A DNA stretch of 64,000 nucleotides, from the NCBI RefSeq assembly GCF_003024715.1, contig NZ_PYLO01000004.1:62001-126000 (forward strand), read 5' to 3'. The stretch's first letter is position 1. Each line of letters begins with the position of its first letter. Below the pieces are notes generated by a model that did no database searches, was not told where the DNA came from, and worked only from the letters and a program-made list of their open reading frames with translations. Positions 33,130-41,917 of the stretch are shown here, one piece after another. The stretch is from Clostridium fessum (GTDB lineage: Bacteria; Bacillota; Clostridia; Lachnospirales; Lachnospiraceae). A program made the translations under genes and the position numbers.

Positions 33130-33573
33130 ATGGAAGAAAAAACAAAGTATTATCTGTTAAAGCAGAAAGCAGTGCCGGAAGTCCTTTTGAAGGTGGCGGA
33201 AGCGAAGAAGCTCATTGCGTCAGAAAAAGCGATGACGATTCAGGAGGCGACCGACCAGCTTGGGATCAGCCGGAGTTCCTTTTACAAGTATAAGGACGAT
33301 ATTTTTCCATTTTATGACAACGCCAAGGGCAAGACGATTACCATGGTGCTGCAGATGGATGATGAACAGGGACTTTTATCGGATCTTCTTCATATCGTAG
33401 CGATTTACAAGGCAAATATTCTGACGATTCATCAGAGTATTCCGGTCAACAATGTGGCGACGCTGACACTCAGCGTGGAAGTCCGTTCGGATACCGGAAA
33501 TATATCGCATATGGTCGAAGAGATGGAAGAAAATTCGGGAGTACACAACGTAAAAATTATAGCCAGGGAGTAA
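33130..33573 (+). CDS. ACT-domain protein (UPF0735/PheB-like)
   Basis: 147 residues, ATG 33130 after GGAG at 33121-33124. The N-terminal half looks like a helix-turn-helix ('MTIQEATDQLGISRSSFYKYKDDIFPF'); the C-terminal half is an ACT domain ('TITMVLQMDDEQGLLSDLLHIVAIYKANILTIHQS'), a fold that binds amino acids. It ends five bases before homoserine dehydrogenase, and this pairing is common in Clostridia. A role in sensing an amino acid to control the hom gene or enzyme is likely but inferred. Confidence 0.85.
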   Translation: MEEKTKYYLLKQKAVPEVLLKVAEAKKLIASEKAMTIQEATDQLGISRSSFYKYKDDIFPFYDNAKGKTITMVLQMDDEQGLLSDLLHIVAIYKANILTIHQSIPVNNVATLTLSVEVRSDTGNISHMVEEMEENSGVHNVKIIARE

Positions 33574-33578
33574 AGATT

Positions 33579-34796
33579 ATGATTCAGGTAGCAGTGATGG
33601 GCTATGGAACAATTGGTTCCGGAGTCGTAGAAGTATTAGAAACCAACAAAGACAAAATCACAGAAAAAACCGGCAAAGAGATTGCAGTAAAATATATTCT
33701 GGATCTGCGTGAATTTCCGGGTGATCCGCACGAAGCGCAGATTGTTCATGATTTTGAGATCATTGAAAAAGACGAAGACGTAGAGATCGTTGTAGAGGCG
33801 ATGGGCGGCGTCAATCCGGCATACAAGTTTGCAAAAGCGTGCCTGTTAGCCGGTAAGCACGTTGTGACCTCCAACAAGGCACTTGTAGCGGCACACGGCA
33901 CCGAGCTTCTGGCGATTGCACGCGAGAAGAACTTAAACTTCCTCTTCGAAGCCAGCGTAGGCGGCGGCATCCCGCTTCTGCGTCCGCTGACCCAGTCTCT
34001 TGCAGGCGAGAAGATCGAGGAAATCAGCGGTATCTTAAACGGTACAACCAACTACATCCTTACCAAGATGGCAAGAGAAGGTCAGACCTTTGAGGAAGCC
34101 CTGAAGAAAGCGCAGGAACTCGGATATGCAGAGCGCAACCCGGAGGCAGACGTAGAAGGCTACGATACCTGCCGCAAGATCACGATTCTTACCTCACTGG
34201 CAACTGGAAAAGAAGTAAATTACGAAGATGTGCCGACCGAGGGCATCACAAAGATTACCGATACTGATTTCAAATATGCGGCAAAGCTGGGAACCTCGAT
34301 TAAACTGTTTGGAACCAGCCGCATGGAAGGCAATAAAGCCAGCGTCTATGTATGCCCGATGATGATTGGAACGGATCATCCGCTCTTTGCAGTCAATGAC
34401 GTATACAATGCAGTCATGGTTCGCGGCAATACACTTGGAACCGTCATGTTCTACGGCAGCGGCGCCGGAAAACTCCCGACCGCCAGCGCAGTCGTCAGCG
34501 ACATCGTAGAGATCGCCGGACACATGGAAGACAACATCCCGACCGGCTGGACCGACGAAAAACAGCCAGTTGCACCGATGGGCGAAGTAACCTTCAGCTA
34601 CTTCCTCCGACTGGCAGGCAAATCAGCCGACAAACTTGCCGATGTGCGTGCAGCCTTCGGTGAAGCAGAAACCATCGAACTCCCGGAGATGGACGAATTT
34701 GCGGTCATAACCGGAGAAATGACCGAAGCACGCTTCCGGAAACTGGCAGCGGCATTCGAGGAAGATATCCGCCAGACGATTCGCTATACAAAATAG
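33579..34796 (+). CDS. hom: Homoserine dehydrogenase
   Basis: 405 residues. Rossmann 'VAVMGYGTIGSGVVEVL', catalytic-domain signature 'EISGILNGTTNYILTKM', and 'AERNPEADVEGYDTCRK', which contains the conserved Asp and Lys. It makes homoserine from aspartate semialdehyde for Thr and Met synthesis. The C-terminal 80 residues are where an ACT regulatory domain normally sits; here that part begins 'YFLRLAGKSADKLADV', so it is recognisable but short and divergent, and feedback control may be altered or moved to the ACT protein encoded just upstream. Start ATG 33579. Confidence 0.93.
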   Translation: MIQVAVMGYGTIGSGVVEVLETNKDKITEKTGKEIAVKYILDLREFPGDPHEAQIVHDFEIIEKDEDVEIVVEAMGGVNPAYKFAKACLLAGKHVVTSNKALVAAHGTELLAIAREKNLNFLFEASVGGGIPLLRPLTQSLAGEKIEEISGILNGTTNYILTKMAREGQTFEEALKKAQELGYAERNPEADVEGYDTCRKITILTSLATGKEVNYEDVPTEGITKITDTDFKYAAKLGTSIKLFGTSRMEGNKASVYVCPMMIGTDHPLFAVNDVYNAVMVRGNTLGTVMFYGSGAGKLPTASAVVSDIVEIAGHMEDNIPTGWTDEKQPVAPMGEVTFSYFLRLAGKSADKLADVRAAFGEAETIELPEMDEFAVITGEMTEARFRKLAAAFEEDIRQTIRYTK

Positions 34797-34806
34797 GATA
34801 TAAAGT

Positions 34807-34847
34807 AAAAAGCACGCCAAAGTCATTCATGACGCGGTGTGCTTTTT
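34807..34847. terminator. Terminator between hom and the converging membrane gene
   Basis: AAAAAGCACGCC (34807-34818) pairs with GGTGTGCTTTTT (34836-34847), including one G-T pair. A- and T-runs on both sides allow bidirectional use. Confidence 0.85.
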
Positions 34848-34889
34848 AACGCAAGAAATACACAGAAAAAGGTCCCCTTGCCAATCATT

Positions 34890-35270
34890 TTATTGTAACG
34901 GACAAATCAAACTCTCATACAACTCCATTGCCTGATCAAAAAACGGCGCATATTGCGGATCCGTAATCATATGGTACACCTGGATCAGGCAGAAAAACTC
35001 AACTACTCCAAAGATGGTAGACATAACTCCCAGTATCAGCCCGACCACTGCGCTGCCGCGCCGCGGCTGTCCTTCCTCCTTGGATAGGACAAACAGTACA
35101 TTCGCCGACATTCCGAGCAGAATCGCGGCGGAAAAACTCAAAAACAGGGAGAAAAATGCGAAGATGCCGCACATCATTGACATCGTGGCATAGCGGCGCG
35201 AACGATTGCGCCGGGTTTCATTTGTATCTGAATGTTCCTTCGGAGAAGGTGTTTCATCGTAATAACTCAT
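34890..35270 (-). CDS. Small membrane protein, unknown function
   Basis: 126 residues on the - strand, AAAGGAT ten bases before the start. A polar N-terminus of 27 residues rich in Glu, Asn, Arg precedes two hydrophobic helices (about 31-62 and 73-98) joined by a short charged loop with 'KEEGQPRRGSAVVGLILGVMS'. The layout resembles DUF4190-type two-helix proteins. No function can be assigned. Monocistronic and converging on hom. Confidence 0.7.
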   Translation of the reverse strand: MSYYDETPSPKEHSDTNETRRNRSRRYATMSMMCGIFAFFSLFLSFSAAILLGMSANVLFVLSKEEGQPRRGSAVVGLILGVMSTIFGVVEFFCLIQVYHMITDPQYAPFFDQAMELYESLICPLQ

Positions 35271-35438
35271 CGTATATCTAATCCTTTCATAACTGTGAAA
35301 AAAGAAAACAGCTACATCCTTTTCTGAAAATTAGAGACAGCCGCTGAATAGGGCAAAACAAAATCTATGCCCATCTGGCGGATTGAATCCGATAAAAGTG
35401 TATCATGAATAAAGCCGCTTGTCCAGTTAGGCATTGAC

Positions 35439-35467
35439 TTGCGAAATATGCGCTGGAATGGTATGAT
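35439..35467 (+). promoter_or_regulatory. Possible tex promoter
   Basis: TTGCGA (35439-35444), 17-base spacer, TATGAT (35462-35467). A better -35 (TTGACT at 35434) has a poor spacing of 22. Confidence 0.35.
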
Positions 35468-35502
35468 TAAACAGCGTATTGATATTGAAGGAGAGTTTTT
35501 GC

Positions 35503-37656
35503 ATGGATATTATACAGGCATTGAAAGAAGAGCTTCAGATAGGGAGAAATCAGGTCGAAGCGGCGGTAAAGCTGATCGATGAGGGAAACACGATCCCGTT
35601 CATCGCGCGCTACCGCAAGGAGGCGACCGGTTCCCTGAATGATGAGGTGCTGCGCCAGCTAGATGAGCGACTGCGCTATCTTCGGAATCTGGAGGATAAA
35701 AAGGAGCAGGTGATCGGTGCGATCCGCGCCCAGGAGAAGCTGACTCCGGCGCTGGAGAAACAGATCCGCGATGCGGCGACGCTGGTTGCGGTGGAAGATC
35801 TTTATCTTCCGTACCGCCCGAAACGGCGCACCCGTGCCGGAATTGCCCGTGAGAAAGGGCTGGAACCGTTAGCAGTCTGGATTTACAAGCAGGAAGCGGG
35901 CGGCAGCCTGGAGGCGGAGGCGGCGAAGTATGTGTCGGAAGAAAAGGGTGTTGCAGATGTTTCAGAGGCAATAGACGGCGCGCGTGATATTCTGGCTGAG
36001 CAGATCAGCGAGATGGCAAAATACCGCAACTACGCACGTAAAAAGACGATGCAGGACGGTCTTTTGGAGGCATCCGCAAAGGATGAGAAGATACAGTCGG
36101 TGTACGAGATGTACTATCATTTCTCCGAACCAGTCAAAAAGCTGGCGGGACACCGTGTGCTGGCGATCAACCGCGGTGAGAAAGAGAAGATTCTGAGCGT
36201 GAAGCTTATAGCGCCGGAGGAGCAGATTGTCCGGTATATGGAGAAACAGCTGATTATCCGCCCGGATGGGGATGCGGCGCGCGTGATGGAAGAAGTGATT
36301 CTGGACAGCTACCGCCGCCTGATCGGACCGGCCATCGAGCGCGAGATCCGCGCAAGGCTGACAGAAACGGCAGAGAACGGCGCGATTCAGGTATTTGGCA
36401 AGAACCTGGAACAGCTCCTGATGCAGCCGCCGATCGCAGGATGCGTGGTGCTCGGCTGGGATCCGGCATTCCGGACGGGCTGCAAGCTGGCAGTTGTGGA
36501 TGAGACGGGAAAAGTGCTCGATACGACGGTCATTTACCCGACTGCGCCGCAGAACCGCGTGGAAGAGTCGAAGGAGATCGTGAAAAAGCTGATCCGCAAG
36601 TACGGCATTTCCCTGATCTCAGTGGGGAATGGTACGGCAAGCCGAGAATCTGAGCAGATCATCGTGGAACTCTTAAAAGAAATTCCGGAGAAAGTTCAGT
36701 ATGTCATCGTCAATGAGGCGGGCGCGTCGGTTTATTCGGCGAGCAAGCTGGCGACGGAGGAATTTCCGCAGTTTGACGTCGGACAGAGAAGTGCGGCATC
36801 GATCGCGAGACGCCTGCAGGATCCACTGGCGGAGCTGGTAAAAATTGATCCGAAATCCATTGGAGTCGGTCAGTACCAGCATGATATGAACCAGAAAAAT
36901 TTAAGCGAGGCGCTGCAGGGCGTGGTGGAAACGTGCGTAAATAAGGTCGGCGTGGATCTGAATACGGCATCGGCGCCGCTGCTCGCCTATATTTCCGGCA
37001 TTAACAAGACGATTGCGAAAAATATCGTGGCATATCGGGAGGAGAATGGCGCATTTTCAACGCGCCGTGAGCTTTTGAAGGTGGCGAAGCTGGGACCGAA
37101 GGCGTATGAACAGTGCGCCGGATTTATGCGGATCCAGGGCGGCAAGAATCCGCTCGATGCGACGAGTGTGCACCCGGAGAGCTATAAAGCAGCGGAGGCA
37201 CTTTTAAAGCAGCTTGGACATGATCCGAAGGAGATCGCGGCGGGCGGCATCCGCAATATCCGCAAGGAGATCGCGGATACGGCAAAGCTGGCAAAAGAGC
37301 TTTCGATCGGCGAGCCGACCTTACTCGATATCGTGAGCGAGTTGGAAAAACCGGCGCGCGACCCGCGTGAGGAGATGCCGAAGCCGATTCTCCGCACGGA
37401 TGTGCTGGAAATGAAGGATTTGAAGCCGGGCATGATTTTAAAAGGAACCGTGCGGAATGTCATTGATTTCGGTGCGTTTGTGGATATCGGCGTGCATCAG
37501 GATGGTCTGGTTCACGTGTCCCAGATGACAGACCGCTATATCAAGCATCCGCTGGAGGCGGTCAGCGTCGGGGATATCGTGGAGGTCAAGGTGCTGGCGG
37601 TTGATGTGGCGAAGAAGCGCATTTCGCTGACGATGAAAATCCGGGAGACGAAGTAA
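35503..37656 (+). CDS. tex: Tex family RNA-binding transcription/translation accessory protein
   Basis: 717 residues from ATG 35503 after GAAGGAGAG. Domain order: N-terminal HTH-like region ('IPFIARYRKEATGSL'), a YqgF/RNase H-like domain ('VLGWDPAFRTGCKLAVVDETG'), helix-hairpin-helix pairs ('GINKTIAKNIVAYREENGAFSTRRELLKV') and a C-terminal S1 RNA-binding domain ('GMILKGTVRNVIDFGAFVDIGVHQDGLVHVSQM'). Relatives influence toxin expression and transcription, but the mechanism is not settled. Full length. Confidence 0.94.
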   Translation: MDIIQALKEELQIGRNQVEAAVKLIDEGNTIPFIARYRKEATGSLNDEVLRQLDERLRYLRNLEDKKEQVIGAIRAQEKLTPALEKQIRDAATLVAVEDLYLPYRPKRRTRAGIAREKGLEPLAVWIYKQEAGGSLEAEAAKYVSEEKGVADVSEAIDGARDILAEQISEMAKYRNYARKKTMQDGLLEASAKDEKIQSVYEMYYHFSEPVKKLAGHRVLAINRGEKEKILSVKLIAPEEQIVRYMEKQLIIRPDGDAARVMEEVILDSYRRLIGPAIEREIRARLTETAENGAIQVFGKNLEQLLMQPPIAGCVVLGWDPAFRTGCKLAVVDETGKVLDTTVIYPTAPQNRVEESKEIVKKLIRKYGISLISVGNGTASRESEQIIVELLKEIPEKVQYVIVNEAGASVYSASKLATEEFPQFDVGQRSAASIARRLQDPLAELVKIDPKSIGVGQYQHDMNQKNLSEALQGVVETCVNKVGVDLNTASAPLLAYISGINKTIAKNIVAYREENGAFSTRRELLKVAKLGPKAYEQCAGFMRIQGGKNPLDATSVHPESYKAAEALLKQLGHDPKEIAAGGIRNIRKEIADTAKLAKELSIGEPTLLDIVSELEKPARDPREEMPKPILRTDVLEMKDLKPGMILKGTVRNVIDFGAFVDIGVHQDGLVHVSQMTDRYIKHPLEAVSVGDIVEVKVLAVDVAKKRISLTMKIRETK

Positions 37657-37749
37657 ACCACGGCAGATTCAGCCGTTGGTTATAGGATGCAGGAGCGCTG
37701 ACTGGAATGGGGCGGCGGATAAGGCATAGAAAATTAGGGAGAAGATAAA

Positions 37750-38247
37750 ATGGACTTACGTGTAAAAATACAGCCAAAAGAGATTTTTATTTATTCGATG
37801 TACAATTTCTGGGCGGGACTGCGTGGAATCGGATGCATCATACTGACGGTGCTCGTTATTATTGCAGCGGCAGCCAGCGAGGAACGTCTGGGAACGCAGG
37901 TGACGAATCTGGTGATTCTGGGAGTGATTGCCTTGACAGGCTTTCAGATTTTTGCAATCTGGAAACAGGCAGAGCGCACCGCCCGGGATGCGAAAACGGG
38001 AGCTGAGATTGTATTTCACATTGGAGACGAGGGCATCCGTGCCCGCCAGGCGAACGGCAAGGGTGAGATCAGCTGGGATAAGCTGGTAAAAGTGAAAAAG
38101 ATCGCGGGAATCTATGTGCTTTACCTAGGTCGAGACAAGGCGTACCTGATGCCGAAGCGCGTGTTCAGAGGTTCGGAGGAGCAGATTTTTCTCAGTATGC
38201 TTACAAGAAATCTGCCGCAGGAAAAGAGAAGAGGAATTCGAGCATGA
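37750..38247 (+). CDS. YcxB-like membrane protein
   Basis: 165 residues. Two transmembrane helices (about 20-45 and 52-70), then a soluble domain resembling the YcxB-like family ('FHIGDEGIRARQANGKGEISWDKLVKVKKIAGIYVLYLG...LMPKRVF'). Function unknown. It overlaps the tsaE start by four bases (ATGA), so it is co-translated at the head of the tsaE-tsaB-rimI group. Confidence 0.75.
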   Translation: MDLRVKIQPKEIFIYSMYNFWAGLRGIGCIILTVLVIIAAAASEERLGTQVTNLVILGVIALTGFQIFAIWKQAERTARDAKTGAEIVFHIGDEGIRARQANGKGEISWDKLVKVKKIAGIYVLYLGRDKAYLMPKRVFRGSEEQIFLSMLTRNLPQEKRRGIRA

Positions 38248-38669
38248 TGATAGAAACAAACAGCCCGGAAGAGACGTATGCGTTTGGAAAAAAGCTTGGA
38301 ATGGAAGCGCAGGCAGGGCAGGTGTATTGTTTGAATGGTGATCTGGGCGTAGGAAAGACGGTTTTTACGCAGGGGTTTGCCGCGGGACTTGGAATTCAGG
38401 AACCGGTCAACAGCCCGACTTTCACGATCGTGCAGGAGTACGACGATGGGCGCCTGCCGCTCTACCATTTTGATGTATATCGTCTCGGCGATGTGGACGA
38501 GATGGATGAGATTGGCTATGAGGACTATTTCTACGGCGAGGGCATCTGCCTGATCGAATGGTCGGAGCGCATCCGCGAGATCCTGCCGGAACATCCGATC
38601 CAGATCACGATTGAAAAGGATCTGGAAAAGGGCTTTGATTACCGGAAAATTTCAGTAAACGAGCAGTAG
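38244..38669 (+). CDS. tsaE: tRNA t6A biosynthesis ATPase TsaE
   Basis: 141 residues; ATG at 38244 or 38247. Walker A 'NGDLGVGKTVFTQGFA', 'SPTFTIVQEYDDGRLPLYHFDVYRL', and 'ICLIEWSERI'. It is the ATPase that works with TsaB and TsaD to attach threonylcarbamoyl to A37 of ANN-decoding tRNAs. Followed by tsaB and rimI; tsaD is encoded about 2 kb further on. Length is normal. Confidence 0.95.
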   Translation: MMIETNSPEETYAFGKKLGMEAQAGQVYCLNGDLGVGKTVFTQGFAAGLGIQEPVNSPTFTIVQEYDDGRLPLYHFDVYRLGDVDEMDEIGYEDYFYGEGICLIEWSERIREILPEHPIQITIEKDLEKGFDYRKISVNEQ

Positions 38670-38692
38670 CCGGCGACAGGAGGAAAGAGAAA

Positions 38693-39442
38693 ATGAGAAT
38701 TTTGGGAATCGAAAGCGCATCCCTGGTGGCATCGGTTGCTATTGTTACGGATGATGTGATCACGGCGGAATATACGGTGAATCAGAAAAAAACGCATTCG
38801 CAGACACTTCTTCCGATGATTGATGAGATTGTGAAAATGCTGGAGGTGCCGTTGGAAAGCATCGATGCAATCGCAGTATCCGGCGGTCCGGGCTCTTTTA
38901 CGGGGCTTCGGATTGGCTCTGCGACAGCGAAAGGACTGGGACTGGCGCTTGGGAAGCCGCTGATCCATGTGCCGACGATGGATGCGATGGGATATTGTCT
39001 GTACGGGGCTTCGGCGCTCATCTGCCCGATGCTGGATGCGAGACGGCAGCAGGTGTACACGGGGCTCTATCGGTATGAAGAGAAGTTCGAGATTGTGAAA
39101 GAACAGTGCATTACGGATATCCATGCGTTGATTGCCGAGTTAAATGAGCGCGGCGAGCGCGTGATTTTCCTGGGGGACGGTGTGCCGGTCAACCGGGCGG
39201 TGATCGAGGAAGAGATGAAGGTGCCGTATTCGTTTGCACCGGCACAGGCGAGCCGTCAGCGAGCTTCGGCGGTGGCAGCGCTTGGCGCAGTGTATCTGGC
39301 AGAGGGAAAGACCGAGACGGCAGCCGAGCATAAGCCGGATTATCTGCGGAAATCGCAGGCGGAGCGCGAGCGCGAGGTCGCAGAGCGCCAGGGCGAGATG
39401 GATAAGCTGGCAGCCGGTATTGTGGTCGTGGAGAAGAAATAA
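38693..39442 (+). CDS. tsaB: tRNA t6A biosynthesis protein TsaB
   Basis: 249 residues, ATG 38693 after ACAGGAGGAAAG. ASKHA-type fold: 'ILGIESASLVASVAIV', 'KKTHSQTLLPMIDEI', 'SGGPGSFTGLRIGSATAKGLG' and 'MLDARRQQVYTGLY'. It is a dimerising scaffold for TsaD in t6A synthesis. The C-terminal 35 residues are highly charged (repeats of Glu/Arg). The stop overlaps the rimI start (TAATG), indicating translational coupling. Confidence 0.95.
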   Translation: MRILGIESASLVASVAIVTDDVITAEYTVNQKKTHSQTLLPMIDEIVKMLEVPLESIDAIAVSGGPGSFTGLRIGSATAKGLGLALGKPLIHVPTMDAMGYCLYGASALICPMLDARRQQVYTGLYRYEEKFEIVKEQCITDIHALIAELNERGERVIFLGDGVPVNRAVIEEEMKVPYSFAPAQASRQRASAVAALGAVYLAEGKTETAAEHKPDYLRKSQAEREREVAERQGEMDKLAAGIVVVEKK

Positions 39443-39930
39443 TGGCGGCAGGAACGGGAACGCAAAAAGAGCTTTGTGTTCAGATAGTGGATTTACAGCC
39501 GGGGGATCTTCCTGCGGTCCGGGCACTGGAACTGGAATGCTTTTCGGATGCATGGTCGGAGAAGCTTTTACAGGATCTGCTGACGAGCAGCTGGGATAAA
39601 GCCTGGGTGCTGAAAGAGGATGAAACCGTCTGTGGCTACAGCAATTTCCGCGTCATTGCCGGGGAAGGCGAGCTGATGCGGATCGCGGTTCACGGCGCGT
39701 GCCGGGGGCGCGGCTATGGGCGGCTTCTGATGGAACGGCTGTTAAGGGAAGCAGAGGAAGAAAACGTCGAGGATATCACCTTGGAGGTGCGTGCATCCAA
39801 TGCCCCGGCGATTGCGCTGTATGAGGCGTATGGCTTTCAGAAAGAGGCGGTTCGGAAGAATTATTACAGCGGGCCGACGGAAGATGCGCTGATTTATTGG
39901 AAAAGAAGCGGAAAAAGCATTGACAGATGA
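39442..39930 (+). CDS. rimI: Ribosomal protein bS18/alanine N-acetyltransferase RimI
   Basis: 162 residues, GNAT fold. 'PAVRALELECFSDAWSEKLLQDLL' (typical RimI N-terminus), the acetyl-CoA loop 'GACRGRGYGRLLMERLL', and the end 'LEVRASNAPAIALYEAYGFQKEAVRKNYYS'. It acetylates the N-terminus of ribosomal protein S18 and possibly others. Coupled to tsaB by a one-base overlap, as is common. The promoter of the next gene lies inside its last codons. Confidence 0.92.
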   Translation: MAAGTGTQKELCVQIVDLQPGDLPAVRALELECFSDAWSEKLLQDLLTSSWDKAWVLKEDETVCGYSNFRVIAGEGELMRIAVHGACRGRGYGRLLMERLLREAEEENVEDITLEVRASNAPAIALYEAYGFQKEAVRKNYYSGPTEDALIYWKRSGKSIDR

Positions 39931-39948
39931 AATGGAAATGAGTATACT
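39920..39948 (+). promoter_or_regulatory. Promoter of the tandem-ACT gene
   Basis: TTGACA (39920-39925), 17-base spacer, TATACT (39943-39948). It overlaps the end of rimI. Confidence 0.75.
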
Positions 39949-39966
39949 GTTTAACAGATAAAAGCG

Positions 39967-39984
39967 TAACACTTTACAGTGTTA
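39967..39984. promoter_or_regulatory. Operator-like palindrome before the tandem-ACT gene
   Basis: TAACACT-TTAC-AGTGTTA, perfect 7-bp arms, located just after the likely transcription start. Well placed to be the binding site of a repressor; the regulator is not identifiable. Confidence 0.55.
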
Positions 39985-40015
39985 AATTAAAAGAAAAGAA
40001 CGGTAGGAGGTTCAT

Positions 40016-40420
40016 ATGCTGAGTCAGGTATCTATTTTTGCAGAGAATAAGAAAGGACGTTTACAGAATATTACATCCCTTCTTCAGAAGGAGAATATTA
40101 ACATCTGGGGTTCGATCACGAATGACAGTGCGGAGTACGGTATTATCCGTATGGTTGTTTCTAATCCAGAGCACGCGGAGAAAGTGCTGGCGGAAGCTGG
40201 TTATCTCTGTCGTCTGACAGAGGTGCTTGGCGTCGAACTGGATGACGAGGTCGGAGCACTCAACCGTCTGTTAATTTCCCTCGAAGAGAGCAATATCAAT
40301 GTAGATTACCTGTATCTCTCCTTCAATCGTGATTCTGGCAAGCCGGTTATGGTGCTTCACACGGACGATGTGAGGGAGGTCAGCATCTGCCTGACATCGA
40401 AGGGATATAAGGTACTGTAA
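40016..40420 (+). CDS. Tandem ACT-domain protein
   Basis: 134 residues, ATG 40016 after GTAGGAGG. Two ACT domains back to back (about 1-70 and 71-134): 'LSQVSIFAENKKGRLQNITSLLQKENINI' and 'VGALNRLLISLEESNINVDYLYL'. There is no catalytic domain. Such proteins bind amino acids and act as small regulators. It has its own promoter with an operator-like palindrome and its own terminator, so it is independently controlled. Confidence 0.88.
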   Translation: MLSQVSIFAENKKGRLQNITSLLQKENINIWGSITNDSAEYGIIRMVVSNPEHAEKVLAEAGYLCRLTEVLGVELDDEVGALNRLLISLEESNINVDYLYLSFNRDSGKPVMVLHTDDVREVSICLTSKGYKVL

Positions 40421-40470
40421 GTATTTCCAGCACTTTCCGCTTAAAAACCGGTATAAAAAACAGTATAATG

Positions 40471-40507
40471 ATGGAGAAGCTGTGGAGGACATGGCTTCTC
40501 CATTTTG
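40471..40507 (+). terminator. Terminator after the tandem-ACT gene
   Basis: ATGGAGAAGC (40471-40480) pairs perfectly with GCTTCTCCAT (40494-40503), then TTTTG. Confidence 0.7.
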
Positions 40508-40536
40508 CGTATATAGAAGAGAAAGGCGAGGAGAGC

Positions 40537-40779
40537 ATGAGAAAATATGGAGAGAGCGGCATTCTTCTGTCGGTTGTCTGCAACCGGTGCGGGAAGAAGC
40601 TGGCGGTGAAAGAAGGCATTCTGCGCGAAGGAGCGGCGCATTTTGATGTGGCATGGGACTATTTTTCGGAGAAAGATGGGGAGGTGCATCATTTTGATCT
40701 GTGCGAGGAGTGCTATGATGGAGTGACGCGGGAATTTCTGATTGAGGCAGATAAGGAGGAGAGGACGGAACTATTGTAG
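40537..40779 (+). CDS. Small zinc-ribbon-like protein
   Basis: 80 residues from ATG 40537, with GAGGAGAG just upstream; the longer frame from 40468 would run through the terminator stem and is rejected. Two Cys pairs (CNRCG near residue 17 and CEECYD near 59) suggest a zinc ribbon. The middle contains 'FDVAWDYFSEKDGEVHHFDLCEECYD'. Similar small proteins occur in Clostridia without known function. Confidence 0.7.
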   Translation: MRKYGESGILLSVVCNRCGKKLAVKEGILREGAAHFDVAWDYFSEKDGEVHHFDLCEECYDGVTREFLIEADKEERTELL

Positions 40780-41000
40780 AGTCGTGAGGGGAACGGAGAA
40801 ACGCGGGACAGGCGGTGCGCCATCTGCGTCTCGCCAGTGAATTGGATTGCTGAATTTCTGGCTTGCAACATAGTATTTCTTTATGATATTATTAAATGAT
40901 ATGGGAGTTAGGAGAAAAGCTGTTTTGACAGCTTTTTGCATGACTTTTAATTAAAAAGATTTATTATGAATCATTTATTTAATAGAAAAGAGGATGTTCC

Positions 41001-41912
41001 ATGTTAGATGTATGTTTGCTGGGAACGGGCGGGATGATGCCGCTGCCGTATCGGTGGCTGACGGCTTTGATGGTCCGCTGCTCGGGCAGCAATTTGCTGA
41101 TAGACTGCGGGGAAGGCACGCAGATTGCGTTGAAAGAAAAGGGCTGGAGTCCGAAGCCGGTGGATGTGATTTGTTTTACACATTATCACGCGGATCATAT
41201 CAGCGGTCTGCCGGGACTTTTGTTGACGATGGGAAATGCGGAGCGGACGGAGCCGATCACGATGATTGGACCGAAGGGACTGGAACGCGTGGTGACGGCA
41301 CTGCGGACGATCGCGCCGGAATTGCCGTTTCAGCTTGAGTTTATCGAGCTGACGGAGCCGAGACAGCAGCTTCAGATTGGACCGTATGTGATCGATGCGT
41401 ACCGGGTCAACCATAATGTGACCTGTTATGGGTACTCGATTTCGATTCCGAGAAAGGGACGGTTCGATGTGGAACGCGCGCGGGCGCAGGAGATTCCGCA
41501 GAAGTTCTGGAGCCGCCTGCAGAAGGGGGAGACGATCGAGGAGGAAGGCAGAACGCTGACACCGGATATGGTGCTCGGAGGTGACCGGAAGGGAATCAAG
41601 GTGTCATACTGTACCGATACGAGACCGCTTCCGGTAATTGCGGAGTACGCGAAGGATGCGGATCTGTTTATCTGTGAAGGCATGTACGGCGAGGACGGGA
41701 AAGAAGCCAAGGCGAGAGAATACAAGCATATGACATTCCAGGAGGCGGCGCACCTGGCGAAGGAGGCCCAGCCGAAGGAAATGTGGCTGACTCATTACAG
41801 CCCGTCGCTCATCCGTCCGGATGATTATATGGATAAAGTGCGTGAGATATTCCCGAGAGCGAAAGCCGCCCGCGATGGCTGGACGGCAGAGCTGGGATTT
41901 GATGAGGAGTAA
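41001..41912 (+). CDS. rnz: Ribonuclease Z (metallo-beta-lactamase fold)
   Basis: 303 residues. N-terminus '[27 protein letters not shown]', metal-binding '[14 protein letters not shown]' (HxHxDH), '[12 protein letters not shown]' and the C-terminal His in 'WLTHYSPSL'. These fit tRNA 3'-processing RNase Z, although a broader MBL nuclease is possible. It runs five bases ahead of tsaD, so the two form one unit. Confidence 0.85.
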   Translation: MLDVCLLGTGGMMPLPYRWLTALMVRCSGSNLLIDCGEGTQIALKEKGWSPKPVDVICFTHYHADHISGLPGLLLTMGNAERTEPITMIGPKGLERVVTALRTIAPELPFQLEFIELTEPRQQLQIGPYVIDAYRVNHNVTCYGYSISIPRKGRFDVERARAQEIPQKFWSRLQKGETIEEEGRTLTPDMVLGGDRKGIKVSYCTDTRPLPVIAEYAKDADLFICEGMYGEDGKEAKAREYKHMTFQEAAHLAKEAQPKEMWLTHYSPSLIRPDDYMDKVREIFPRAKAARDGWTAELGFDEE

Positions 41913-41917
41913 GGGCG

